The translations under genes and the position numbers were made by a program. From contig NC_088779.1 of the NCBI RefSeq assembly GCF_954871325.1, positions 19,470,846 to 19,534,845 of the forward strand: DNA of 64,000 bases. Reading direction: 5' to 3'. Below the pieces are notes generated by a model. That model made no database searches and had not been told where the DNA came from. It saw only the letters and a list, made by a program, of their open reading frames with translations. Position 1 is the first letter of the stretch. Each line of letters begins with the position of its first letter. The stretch comes from Gordionus sp. m RMFG-2023. Lineage: Eukaryota; Nematomorpha; Gordioida; Chordodea; Parachordodidae. Of the stretch, positions 14,101-24,669 are shown one piece after another.

Positions 14101-14107
14101 TTTGTAG
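5103..14107 (+). CDS. PPP4C: Protein phosphatase 4 catalytic subunit, last two exons
   Basis: Exon A (5103-5541, after an AAATTAG acceptor) and exon B (13902-14107, after ACACAAG, stop at 14105-14107) join in phase 1 to 214 residues, the C-terminal two thirds of a PPP-family Ser/Thr phosphatase. Motifs seen: [32 protein letters not shown] (metal-binding His), [36 protein letters not shown] (second metal-binding His), [16 protein letters not shown] and the C-terminal EYFL carboxymethylation tail. KWHF and the tail favour PP4 over PP2A or PP6. The enzyme works in the nucleus and cytoplasm with R2/R3 subunits. About 25 extra residues lie between KWHF and VLTVW. The donor (GTATCA at 5542) is my choice; no other phase-1 donor keeps KWHF. 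Exon A is near 50% G+C, unlike the other host exons. The 8.4 kb intron holds three DNA transposons. Earlier exons are not in the window. Confidence 0.88.
5614..5675. repeat. Tandem duplication, two 31-bp units
   Basis: Two identical 31-bp copies, beginning GTCTATTTTATTTTAAAATT, lie head to tail just inside the PP4 intron. Confidence 0.85.
5676..6905. other. PP4 intron, A+T-rich, nothing recognised
   Basis: No convincing coding segment or element. A CCGCGCTCGCGCTAC word near 6070 resembles the GTAGCGCGCTA words in the hAT terminus near 520 and may be a fragment of the same family. The 92-codon minus-strand frame at 6228-6506 has no motif I recognise. Confidence 0.4.
6906..8691 (-). mobile_element. 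IS630/Tc1-mariner-like transposon, broken
   Basis: Inverted repeats of about 125 bp bound it (left AAACGAGTGTTAAAAATCAA, right its complement). On the minus strand the transposase runs from about 8303 to 7424 in three overlapping frames: an N-terminal helix-turn-helix region ([16 protein letters not shown]), the first Asp in FLDETGIN, the second Asp in [11 protein letters not shown], and [15 protein letters not shown], where the family has NPIE. The third catalytic acid is therefore Lys here, and there are two frameshifts. A short downstream zone (8300-8500, -) may encode more N-terminal residues. A clear TA target duplication was not seen. It lies in the PP4 intron. Confidence 0.88.
9005..9131. 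mobile_element. Small MITE with GGTCTGCAATGGGC ends
   Basis: The 127-bp unit begins CAGAGGTCTGCAATGGGC and ends in the inverted form GCCCAATGCAGACCTTTG. It has two internal CCCGCC blocks separated by A/T runs. The same termini occur at 47712-48054. It has no coding capacity and no clear target duplication. It lies in the PP4 intron. Confidence 0.7.
9643..12639. mobile_element. hAT transposon arranged as an inverted dimer, copy 1
   Basis: It begins CAGGGTTTCCATG and ends GACCTGGCAACCTTG, with a perfect 8-bp target duplication ATTAGCAC at 9635-9642 and 12640-12647. Both ends carry many CCCGCAA/TTGCGGG words. The plus strand (about 10140-11475) encodes a decayed hAT transposase: [33 protein letters not shown], and, after frame changes, [14 protein letters not shown]. 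From about 11476 to 12360 the sequence returns on the minus strand as a second copy of the transposase 5' half, so the same gene segments occur in opposite directions within one element. Frame breaks are many. It lies in the PP4 intron. Confidence 0.85.
12640..13901. other. PP4 intron, distal part
   Basis: Mostly A+T-rich. A minus-strand segment at 13143-13273 includes [12 protein letters not shown], which looks like half of a BED-type zinc finger and may be a small transposon remnant. A run of C residues lies near 13765. Nothing else recognised. Confidence 0.35.
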
Positions 14108-14230
14108 TTCTATAAAAATTTATAAACGCTGGATCTATATTCTATGTAATTTGTGAGTAAATATGTAGATTTATTGTACAATTTGTAAATTTATATAAAA
14201 CAACTCATTTATATCCTCCAAAAATGTATT

Positions 14231-14236
14231 AATAAA
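14231..14236 (+). terminator. Candidate poly(A) signal of the PP4 gene
   Basis: AATAAA lies about 125 nt after the stop codon. In DNA this rich in A and T the hexamer is common, so the call is weak. Confidence 0.35.
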
Positions 14237-14573
14237 TTTATTTAAGATAAAAGCATTTATAAACCAGGATGATTTTAAAAAATTTAATATGAAAGCTATG
14301 ATATTTATTTGACAAATCGTTCAAAGAACGCTATTCTTTTTTTTCAAATTAGTCAAATAAAAGTAAATCTTATATTTTAATCAATATTAAAATATCGGTG
14401 TAAACAAGCTATTTAGAAATTTGAATGCTTGCAAATTCGCACGACCATTGTCAGTTAAGTAAAATTTTATTTTACATTGTTTATGGCATGGTTAAAGTTA
14501 TAACCAATCATGTAAACAGCGTCCGTCTACATGAGCTGGTGGTTGGGGGTGCAGTTTGCTTCCATTTTTAAGT

Positions 14574-14588
14574 GGGGGGGGGGGGGGG
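14574..14588. repeat. Run of 15 G residues
   Basis: An uninterrupted G tract in otherwise A+T-rich intergenic DNA between the PP4 stop and the hAT at 14975. It can form a quadruplex and may be a remnant of one of the G-tract-bearing hAT ends found elsewhere in the window. Nothing else is recognised between 14108 and 14974. Confidence 0.7.
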
Positions 14589-17204
14589 TAGAAAATAACT
14601 ATAAATGATTATTAAACTATAGATGAGATTCGTCAAAATAATATTGCTAAGCAATTTATATATTACATACAATCAGTTATTGTTTTTCAAATAAAACTTA
14701 TCTGGATACTTTTCTCCTATATTCTAAAATGTAATTTAAAAAGGTATATTCTTTCAGTAAACTCATATTTAGGCTAAACAATATATTGTAAAATGCATCT
14801 ATTGTAAATGAGGGCGTTTTTAATTATTTATGTTCTAATAATAACTCTTACATTTACTTTTTTGGCAGAATAGTTATAGTTCAATTTATTATTAATAGAA
14901 TACCATTATAATTAAAAAATATTAATGAAAGTACTAGAGAGGGGGATAGGTATAGGGTTTTGAGGACTCGTGAACAGGGTTGCCATGTCCCCCCACCAGC
15001 GGGAGACTCCCGCAATTTTTTAGTTTACACGCAGAAATTCTCTCTCGCAAAACTACCTCAATTGGAAATCTACCGCAATTTTTTTTAAAGTATTTTAACG
15101 TTCTTAATATATAAATAATAATTTTGAGAGACAGTAATTGATTATTTTTATATTTTTAAAATAAATTTTAAATATTTATTTGAAAAACATGTCCAATTTG
15201 TAAATTTCTTTCTATCTCCTGTTTTATTTTTATAAATAATAATCAGCATTTTATTCATATAAATCAGTACAGGGGAGTATATCAACATCGATTGTAATAC
15301 AAAAATATTCTCCAAAAATAATAAATAATACAGATGCAACTACAGTTGCGGAAATCGTATACAACTATCATGTAGTTCAACATTCACAGAGCTACATCAT
15401 CACAATATGGGTCGAATCTTTCCCATGATATTTAAAGACTCCAATATAAGTGCAAATCTTACTTGTGATAGAACAAAAATGAGCAAGGCTATCACAAGTG
15501 TATTAGTACCTGAATCCTAGAGGTCAATTCTAGACGATTTGAAAGATGGACATCCATATGCAATTCTCACAGATGCATCTAATAAGGGAAATGTTAACAA
15601 GAATAAGAACATTTTAATAAAACTGTTAAAATATTTTTCCTCGGATATTGAAAAATCTAACGATGTAGCTAACCACATAATGGTAAATATAGCTGATTCA
15701 AAGTTATCAATGATTTGCATGTCAGCTTTCTGCACTGATAATGCCTCTGTAAATTTTGGCAAAAATCAAAGTGTATTTACCGAATTGAGGCAGCACAATA
15801 ATGAATTAATACTAATTGGCTGTATATGCCATATACTACATAATTCTTGCAAGAAGGCAATGAATGTACACCTGTAGATGTCGAAATAATTGTGATGAAA
15901 TGTTTTAACGAATTTAGTTAATCAATGAATTAAAAGAGTTGGTGGAGTGGTCTGGCTCAAAATGGTATGAGTTGTTGCGATATGTACCTATCAGGTAGTT
16001 ACAGTGGCGTAGAGAAGGGAGGGGGGAGTATTGGGGGGTGAACCCCCCCCCCCATACCCTCCGAAAAAAATAAATTTTTAATTTAAAAAAAAAATTTAAA
16101 ATAATTTTTTAGAAAACTTTTTTTTTAATTTTTTTCTTATTGCAAATAATTTTATTTAAAAAATGGTTTCAATTTATAAATAAAATTATATACGATATGA
16201 AAATGAAAGAATTTTTAATTTTAAATGATAACATGGTTTAAAAATATATATTAAAAATTATATGTAAAATATTAAATAACAATAAAAATATATTGTAAAA
16301 TTTTTTCTCGCATAGTTAAATTAGATATTTATAAATTTAATAATAAAATTTATATTGTTAAACTAATTAGATAGTTTTAAAAATTTTAATTAATTTTTTA
16401 TAATTTTTAAATAAAAGAATCATTTAATTTGGGAAATATAATGAGAAAATAAAGGTGATAGCTAATATGTTTGGGATTAAAAATTTTAAACCTAGAGTAG
16501 TTTCTAGATAGTCCAATCGCTTAAATATTGATGCATCTACGATTGAGGATTTTTATAAAATAAATATTTTTATTTCAATTAAAGGAAAGATTTATTAGTC
16601 ACAATTTTATTTTAAACAGCTTTTATTTACTTTTGCCGGATGAGTCTAATACACTTGAAACGCGAGAGGATATTAAGAAAATCTCTATTCCGATGAATTA
16701 TCAGGATCGTATGATAACTTACTTTGTGATGTCGAATTTTAGTATAAAAATTTTGACAGAATAGAGTACTCTTTGAGACCAAAATATGCTTTGCAAGCCT
16801 CCATGTATAATTGTGCTTTAGATTCCCTGCCTAATATCAAAACATTGCTTTTTATCTTAGCTACCTTACCGATTAGCACCTGCACTAATGAAAGGTCTTT
16901 TTCAACTTTTGAAAAGGTTAAAAACCTATTTAAGAAATAGCACCGGTGAAAGCCGTTTAAATGGATTCGCAATACTAAATATTTATGAGATTATTCTAGA
17001 TAAAAATGTGATTCTAGTTGAATTAGTCAAATCTCAGAGAAAAGTAGACCTCTCTTTATAAATTCAAATTATAAAATTGCTATATTATAATATGATCTTA
17101 GTCATAAAATTTTTATATTCAAAACGTAATTATAATGAATTCTTAGTCATAATATTATATATTATACTATTTTTAATAAAAATATTGCATTTGCACTATG
17201 AATT

Positions 17205-17530
17205 AATGATCTGCATCGGGCCTAATTTTTCAAACCCGGCCCTGCCCGAAATTATTTTAAAAAAGTCAGAATTTATTTTTTTAAGTTTTGTCGGCCGAAT
17301 TCGAATTTATTTAAATATAGAAATTCATTTTTATAATTACTCAAAATAAAAGATATATGTTATATTACGTCTAGTTTTTATAAATAAAATCAAATATTTT
17401 ATTTTACATAAAAATTTAACATAAAATGATATATTTAGATATATTTTAAAAAATTTCCAAGGCCCCATCCAACCCGGCTCGAATTTTTTTAAAAAATATT
17501 AGGCCCGACCCAGCTTGATTCCGATTTTCC
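17205..17530. mobile_element. MITE-like element with CGGGCC blocks
   Basis: It begins ATGATCTGCATCGGGCC and carries CCCGGCCCTGCCCG and, at the far end, CAACCCGGCTCG and GGCCCGACCCAG blocks separated by A/T runs. Similar blocks occur at 41940-42056, 56705-57030 and 60950-61010. Exact ends are not certain. It is inside the hAT at 16002-19030. Confidence 0.45.
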
Positions 17531-17689
17531 TACTTTTGTGGATATCTAATAAGAATTATTTATGTTTTATTAATATACTCATTTGTATTAATTATATTAT
17601 AATTGTTAAATTAGATTTTTTTTAAATACAGCACAAGAATTACTCATATTTTATTGTATTCTATTTTTTTTTAAATATAGTTATTTAGA

Positions 17690-18478
17690 ATAAATTTTTA
17701 ATATAAAGTTTTAATTTTAGCCCTAGTTGCCCCAACTAACTGTAACTATATACAGAAGCTCCTAGGGTCTTTCCTTCTTTTTATTAACTTTAAGATTTTT
17801 CACTTAAAAATTAAATTCAATTTTATTAACCAATAATAACTTAAAATAAGTCTTACCATTCATCCTAGCAAACAATTAATTTGCAAATGATTATGCTACC
17901 TTCGCACGTTCAAATTACCGCGGCCATTAAACTTTTATCATAGGGCAGGCAATACTAAAAACAACTGCTTTTAGCTAAGTATTTGTTAAACCTACATATT
18001 TTAATCGAGTAAATTGATTAATTCACACATAATATTTTTACTATAAAATATTACTTATTTCTACTAATTAAAGCAAATTAATTTTAATTAATATATAACA
18101 AACTACAATACACATTAAAAGATTTTATCTCAATTTTATATTAACATTTTATTTATAATGGTTAACTTTACTTAAAAGAGCTCACCCCTATTAACTTCGG
18201 AGATTTACTCACCGCATTCTAAAAGAATTATTATCATTAAGCCAGCTATAAAAGAACAAAATGAATTTCACCTTAATAAAATTTAAGTAAAAATTTGAAA
18301 CTTTTTACTTAAATTTTATTAACTATCTTCATTATCTGGATAGTTAACAATAAACTTTTTTATCACCTAATCGTGTTGCAACAGGAAACCCTAATATATC
18401 TTTATATTTAACCCCCTTTCAGGACATCAACAATTTATTTTATCAAAAAATATACTATAATTAAAATTTTTAAATTTT
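17690..18478 (-). pseudogene. rrnL: Nuclear copy of mitochondrial 16S (large subunit) rRNA, partial
   Basis: Read on the minus strand, it contains hallmark large-subunit segments: GGCCGCGGTAATTTGAACGT, GTGCGAAGGTAGCATAATCA, GGATGAATGGTAAGAC, AAGACCCTAGGAGCTT and TTGGGGCAACTAGGG. It runs from the gene start, beside tRNA-Val, to domain V, where it stops; the lower boundary is uncertain by about 50 bp. The order and spacing are those of a contiguous mitochondrial fragment, so this is a numt, embedded in a hAT. It is not expected to be transcribed as rRNA. Confidence 0.9.
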
Positions 18479-18542
18479 TACATAATTCACCTTTTCAGTG
18501 TAAATGAAACGCTCTATTATAGAATTATATAAGCTATATGTA
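18479..18542 (-). pseudogene. trnV: Mitochondrial tRNA-Val copy within the numt
   Basis: Between the 12S and 16S parts, the minus strand has a tRNA-like unit. The anticodon arm is TTTCA-TTTACAC-TGAAA with anticodon TAC (Val), and the acceptor ends TACATA and TATGTA pair. Val at this position is the usual animal arrangement. Confidence 0.75.
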
Positions 18543-18690
18543 ATAGACCTTCTTTCAAGAGGGCCTACTTTGTTACGACTTGTCCCTCTAGGGAATGACA
18601 GGCGATATGTGTATAGTTTAGAGCCTTTTCATTAAAATACTCTTATTTTAATTACTTCTAAATCCTAAATTTTTTTATATGCAAATTTAA
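18543..18690 (-). pseudogene. rrnS: Nuclear copy of mitochondrial 12S rRNA, 3' end
   Basis: The minus strand carries the small-subunit 3' domain: GGATTTAGAAGTA, CACATATCGCCTGTCATTCC, and GGACAAGTCGTAACAAAGTA, the very conserved helix 44/45 region. It joins tRNA-Val directly. The upper boundary is approximate. Confidence 0.88.
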
Positions 18691-21403
18691 TTAAAATAAT
18701 TATTTTTAACATAGAGTAAGATATATTGGGTGATCATAAAAAATGGGAGGTTTGGGGTGCGATTTTATTCTTCTTTTTACACCGAATGGATTGATTTAAT
18801 TTACAATTGACTAAACATTGATATAATTTTCAGAATAATGCTTTCAGTCGCGTAATCATAAATTTGGCAAAAATTTTGTTACTAATATTTTTTTCATTTA
18901 TGCTGGCTACTATACTGATTAGACACCAATAAAGCACAAAATTAGCAAATTTTTAAAATGCGGTTTGGGAGCGAAGCCCCCCCCCACCAATTTAACCCAC
19001 CCCCATGGATCAATCCTGGCTACGCCACTGGGTGGTTATCATTAATTCCTGCTATCGATAGAATTTTAAAATTTTACAAACCCTTAAAAAAATACTTCTT
19101 AAATAAAGATTTTAAAAGCTGTCCAAAAATAAAAATTATTTCGAGTATGAAATAGCAGAAGCATATTTGGGATTAGTTTCACATGTAGGAAATCTACTTC
19201 ATGCAGTTAATATTCAGTTGCAATCAGAATATTCTTTATTAAAAAAGATTCACAAAATCATGCTACAGCTCTGTTCATCTCTACAGTTAAAAATTGATAA
19301 TAAATTTTATGGCGCTATTGCTAAAAATATTATATTAAAATGTTCAAATAATACTCTAATTAATACATTTTTAAACGAAGCAGATATTTTTATTAAGACA
19401 ATTTTAGAATATTTACAATCAAAATTTGATTTTAATAACTATTCACAAATTTATAAATATTATGACCTTGGAACAGAAACCCTCAATTAATGGTTTTTAT
19501 AATTTAATAAATATATTAAAAATACCAGACATTGATGTCTTGTTTGATGAGATTGTAATTCACTCTATTTTTTATGATTCGCCAGAATAATTAAAGTTAG
19601 ATGATCTATAAGCAGAGGAGAAATGGGTAGAATTTTTTTGTAATAACAATAAATCCCCATGCTTGGAAAAAATATGCGAGTATGTCTTCTCCTTACCTCA
19701 TTCTAATGCCTCATCCGAGCGCATTTTTAGCCTGATGAGGACTGCCTGGAAAAAGGAGAGAAATCGGATTGCTTTAAATTAGAGGCCGAGCTAATGGTTA
19801 AACAAATTTATAATATGTCATGCCAGGAATTTTATAAATACCTCAATAAATACGGTAAACGTTTAGTTCCATTATTTAAATCTCAAATAAAATATAATTA
19901 ACATTATAATATTTAATTTTCCATATTTTTTTTATATTTTATATAATCTTATTTATACATTCGCATAAATAAATATATTTTTTACATTGTAAATCAAAAA
20001 TAGAGAATTACAATCTCCTTAAACAAGACATCAATGTCTATCGGTATTTTTAAAATATTTGAACATTTTAATATAGTTTTAGCAATGGCGTAATAAAATT
20101 TATTGTCAATTTTAACTGTAAAGATGAACACATCTGCAGCATAAATTTATGAATCTTTGTTAAGATTCTTCCGATTGCAACTGCACATTAACAGCATGTA
20201 ATAGATTTTCCCACATGTTAAATCATTCCTAAATATACCTCTGCCATTCATTATTGAAAAAAATTTTCAAAATGTAAGGACAACTTTTATAATCTATATT
20301 TAAGAAATATTTTCTAAAGGTTTATAAAATTTTATAATTCTGTCGATGGCGGGTATTAGGAACATATCTCAACCAACATTGTGCTGACTCAATTCTGTAA
20401 ATACACTCTGTTTTTACCAAATTCACTGAGGCATTATCAAATCAGAAAACTGACATGCAATTTATTGATAATCTCGAATCTGCTATATTTACCATTATAT
20501 GGTTAGCTATGTCTTTGGATTTTTTACTATTTGTGGGGAAAAAATTTAATAGTTTTATTGAAACGACCTTAATTTTGTTGAAATAGCTGAGGATCAAGGG
20601 AAATATTTGAATATTTCCCTTATTAGATGCATCTGTTAGAATTGCATATGTATGCCCATCTTTCAAATCGTCAATAATTGACCTCCTGGATTTAGATACT
20701 AAAACATTGATGATATCCTTGCTCATTTTTGTTCTACAAATAAAGTTTTCATTTATCTTGGAGTTGTTAAATATTATGGGGAAAGATTCTACCTACATTG
20801 TAATGATAAGTAGCTCTATGAATTGTTCTATAAGATAAGTGATTACAATTGCCGCAACTGTAGTTGCATCTGTATTATTTCTTATTTTTGGAGTACCTTA
20901 TTATGTATTTAAACGTGATACGTGATAATTAAGCGCCTATCCCTATAATGTTATACACACACACGGTAGATTTCTAATTGCGGTCTTGAGGGATATTCGC
21001 ATAAAATATTGTAAAATTAAAATCGTAAGTTTTTTTATAAAATTTTATCTTTACATTCTTTTTATATTTAAAAAAGATCGTTGGTTTTTTTTTTATAAAT
21101 TAATATATTTTAATAAATCAAGATGTTATTTTATTTTGAAAAATTTTACCGACTTTGAATTTATATAAACTAATTATAAAAAATAATTGGCGGATAATTA
21201 AGTCAATTGGCCCACAAAAATTTTTTTTTAGCAATTTTTATATTTCTACCGCAATTTTCATATTTCTCCCGCAAAATACTAAATTTTTCCCGCAATTTGA
21301 AATTTGACCTGGCAACCCTGCTCTTGAATATCCTGTCATGTTATCGCTGAATTTATATATATATAATTGGTGTTTGAGCTTAACGTTTTTTGCCATTTTT
21401 CAG

Positions 21404-21524
21404 TCTAGCATTGATTGATGAATCACTTTACACTCGACCTTGGTTCAAATCCAATGGGGAATTAGGCATTTCCGTGCAAAGTGGTTCATATATAGAGCAT
21501 ATAGGAGACGAGGGCATGATTTAG
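21404..21524 (+). CDS. Unidentified terminal exon
   Basis: After a good pyrimidine tract and acceptor (GCCATTTTTCAG) a frame of 39 codons runs to a stop at 21522-21524. It reads L-A-L-I-D-E-S-L-Y-T-R-P-W-F-K-S-N-G and ends in H-I-G-D-E-G-M-I. G+C is higher than in the flanks and the peptide has a balanced composition, so a host 3' exon is likely. I do not recognise the protein. Its other exons were not found. It lies just right of the hAT dimer. Confidence 0.35.
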
Positions 21525-22192
21525 GATACGTTAAATATTAAACATGGATTTCAGAATTACAATAAAGTTTGGTCGTTTTTGGTAATTGCTATTTCAATGG
21601 TGAATTCATTAAAACTAAATATGAAATTATAGTATATTTTATTGAATTACATATTCTATATTTTTATTTGGGCGCTTAACCCTCTAGTATTGAAAAAACA
21701 GCGCTATTTTTTCCCACAATCCACCAAACTAGATATTTTATTTAGGAATGAAAAAAAAATGAGGAGCCCTTCACAGGTCTGTGGGCAAGCCGCACGTCCT
21801 TGTCGCTCTACAGTCGGAAAAATGTTTTTTAAAAGGCCATAGACGTAGGAAAATGAGTCGGGTAAAACAAAAACCTCGGGAATTTCAGTATAATTTAATT
21901 ACTTTAGGGTGGGAGGTGTCTGATTTTAAGTTTTTGCCTTTGTGTAAGTCTTAAACTACCGATTGATAGTGAATTTAGATTTATCCTAAATGAATTAAAT
22001 TTAATATATATTATTTAACTTTCATGTTCCTTTCCAATAAGTTCATAAAAACAAAATTATTTAAACTTATCATTTAAACAAATGAAGTGATACATTTGCA
22101 ATGGAAAATGACCGATTGGTATTACATTTTTATAAATCCATTAAGCATTTTATATTTTCGTTTTTATCAATTTGGTGTGATAAATAAAAATG
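21525..22192. other. Intergenic DNA, nothing firm
   Basis: Mostly A+T-rich. A richer patch near 21755-21860 (GGAGCCCTTCACAGG and GCAAGCCGCACGTCC words) stands out in base composition but fits no tRNA, snRNA or protein that I can name. Confidence 0.3.
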
Positions 22193-24633
22193 GGTGTAAC
22201 TAAACTGAAAATTGACAGGTAAACTAAGAATAGAAAAGTAAAATTTATTTATGTCTTATCAATTGTATTTTAATATTAAAAATAAAAATAAAAGGTTTTT
22301 ATTATATATCAAATTTATTCAAAATTATAATTATCTAAATAAATTAAATAGAATATATAAAAGAAAGTGTAGTATTTATAATATGCATAAAACAGATATT
22401 ATATATAGAAGATATAAAACCATAATAAATTTTTTAGATATTAAAAAATTAGTTATTAATTAAAAATAATATAAATTATAGAAGCATAATTTTTTGCTCT
22501 GGAATAGTTTATTTGGTACAAACTTATATAATCAAAAAATAAAAATGATTTTAAGTTTCCATCATTATTTTTGGAGTTATGATGTCAATACTCAGTTTAG
22601 TTATTTTTTGGGGGATTTTAAAAATATTTTATTTTTTTGACTCATTTTATGTAAACTAACTTATATAAACATAAAATGGGAAAAATTTTAAGTTTCCTTT
22701 ATTATATTTGGAGTTATGATGTCTATTCTCAGTTAGTCATTTTTTTTTTAGATTTTTGGGATTTTAAAAATATCTTATTTTTTAATTTATGATTATTATT
22801 GAATCAAAAAACTAGTCTACTTCAATTAAAATTTAGGAGCCATTAAAATGGCTGTTGGGTAATCATTGGTCTTAAAAACGACCATGGGGTATTCATTGGT
22901 CTTAAAATAACCGTTGGCTTGATAAATGTTAAATAAAAATATGATAATAAATTTTTAAACCAATTAGAAATAGCAATATTCCACAATATTAATTATAATA
23001 TTTTAAAAATTAAGAAAATAGACACTCATTATAAAGTTTCATATGAAAATAAGTAGGTTTCTTTCTTGCTCATAATTAATCTTAAATATATTAATTATTT
23101 GTAAAAGCCAAGAGGATCGATAATTGTTAAAAATATATAAATTATTTTTTATAAATATAGGTATACAATTATATTTCGAGTACCGTATTATGTAATATTT
23201 ACTAATTTTATTGTAAAATTGTTATCTTTTTAAAATTTAAAACTAATACACTTCCGTTTTTATATTTAATTCATACAACTAAAATTATTTAAAAATCTGC
23301 CACAGGTTCAACATAAATATGTAAGTCGGAGTTTAAGATAATCTAAATTAGTAATTAAATTAGACCCTTCATATTTAAATTTACCAAAGATACAAAATAA
23401 TATAATAAAGAATGGTTATTTTTAAAATAGGATTAGTGAATAAGAAGTTTGGAATATGACATAAGTAAGAGCTGAATTCGATAGTTATAGTCCTTTATGG
23501 TAAAAATTATTAAATTGTGATAGATTGTAATCAGAAAATGGACAAATTAAATAAATTTTCCTATATTTTAAAAAATTGAATTATTATATTTTTAACAATT
23601 ATAGATCCTCCTAGGTTTTAATTCATATTTTTAAGATTTGATTATTATATGTTTAACAATTATAGATACTCCTAGGTTTTAATTCATATTTTTAAGATTA
23701 ATAATATTTTTATAAAAATTTATAATTAATTTATATTTATTATTTAAAATTATTTTAATAAGATTTGTGGAATATTGCTATTTCTAATTGGTTTAGGGAT
23801 TGTATTATTATCTATTATCATATCTTTATTTAACATTTATGAAGAAGCTCTTTTTTAAAACATAAATATCCAACGGTACCAATGCCCTTAAATTTTAATT
23901 GGAGTAAACTAGTTTTCCGATTTAATAATAATTAAATTTTTACATTTATTTTAAATGAGTCAAAAAAAATAAAATATTTTGAAAATCCTAAAAATCTAAA
24001 AAAAAATTACAAAACAAAAAATTGACATCATAACTCCAAAAATAATAAAGGAAACTTAAAATTTTTTTCATTTTATGTTTATATAATAGTTTACACAAAA
24101 TGAGTCAAAAAAATAAAATATTTTTTAAATCCCAAAAATCTAAAAAAAAATGACTAAACTGAGAATTGACATCATAACTCCAAAAATAATGATGGAAACT
24201 TAAATTTTTTTATATTATGATTATATAAGTTTGCCAAATAAACTCATCCCGAGCAAAAAATTATGCTCCTATGATTCATATTATTATTATTTTTTAAATT
24301 TAATTTTTAATCTAATACGCTATCTAACTTTAATTTATTTACGATTTATTAAATTTATTATATGGGTGTTATATTTTCTATATAATATATCTGCTCTATA
24401 CATAATATAAATTTATGAACTACTCTTTCTTCCATGCTCTATTTTATTTATTTAGATAATTATAATTTTGGATAAATTTGATTTATACAATAAAAACATT
24501 TTATTATTATTTTTAAAATACAATTGATGGGTATAAAATAAAAATAAATTTTACCTGTCAATTCTCAGTTTACCTATTCTCATTTTACTTGTCTATTCTC
24601 AGTTTACTTGTCAATTCTCAGTTTAGTTACACC
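22193..24633. mobile_element. 2.4-kb foldback element abutting COQ5
   Basis: The ends are inverted (left GGTGTAACTAAACTGA, right TCAGTTTAGTTACACC) with subterminal words AATTGACAGGTAAACT. The arms continue as an imperfect palindrome: the stretch at 22440-22860 returns inverted at 23880-24290 (AGTTTCC...TTTTGGAGTTATGATGTC), and CCAATTAGAAATAGCAATAT near 22960 pairs with its inverse near 23770. The terminal word GACTAAACTGAGAATTGACA is repeated inside the arms. Small spurious frames exist (for example 22251-22463); no transposase is visible. No clear target duplication. Its right end lies 36 bp before the COQ5 start codon. Confidence 0.75.
23576..23697. repeat. Direct duplication of about 58 bp in the foldback loop
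   Basis: Two nearly identical units contain AACAATTATAGAT(C/A)CTCCTAGG followed by TTTTAATTCATATTTTTAAG. They sit on the right side of the palindrome centre and have no inverted partner. Confidence 0.7.
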
Positions 24634-24669
24634 GATAAAAAGCGAGTTAAGCCGTTGTCCACTAAACAG

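Larger units (their letters stand above)
16002..19030 (+). mobile_element. hAT transposon (ZMYM-type) nested in the dimer
   Basis: Termini are CAGTGGCGTAGAGAAGGG and CTGGCTACGCCACTG, each followed by G or C tracts. It is flanked by GGTAGTTA (15994-16001) and GGTGGTTA (19031-19038). The sister dimer at 9643 has the uninterrupted site (GGTGGTTATC near 10680), which shows the insertion directly. The plus strand at about 16600-17060 encodes the end of a ZMYM/hAT-type transposase: I-L-A-T-L-P-I-S-T-C-T-N-E-R-S-F-S-T, then, after a frame change, L-R-N-S-T-G-E-S-R-L-N-G-F-A-I-L. It also holds a MITE (17205-17530) and a mitochondrial rDNA copy (about 17690-18690). Confidence 0.88.
14975..21320. mobile_element. 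hAT inverted dimer, copy 2, with nested insertion
   Basis: It begins CAGGGTTGCCATG and ends GACCTGGCAACCCTG. Flanks CTCGTGAA (14967-14974) and CTCTTGAA (21321-21328) are a target duplication with one mismatch. The layout is that of the copy at 9643: plus-strand transposase from about 15480, interrupted at 16001 by another hAT and resuming at 19031 through S-N-A-S-S-E-R-I-F-S-L-M-R near 19700, then a minus-strand second copy of the transposase 5' part (about 20760 down to 19998, with [11 protein letters not shown] near 20640). Copy 1 lacks about 150 bp at the centre of the dimer that is present here. Without the nested element it would be about 3.3 kb. All frames are broken. Confidence 0.85.

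Noticed and set aside
17690-18690. Mitochondrial contig contamination or a true mitochondrial genome segment
   Set aside because: Both sides join the hAT at 16002-19030 with matched termini and TSD, and the rDNA is partial at both ends; a numt is simpler.
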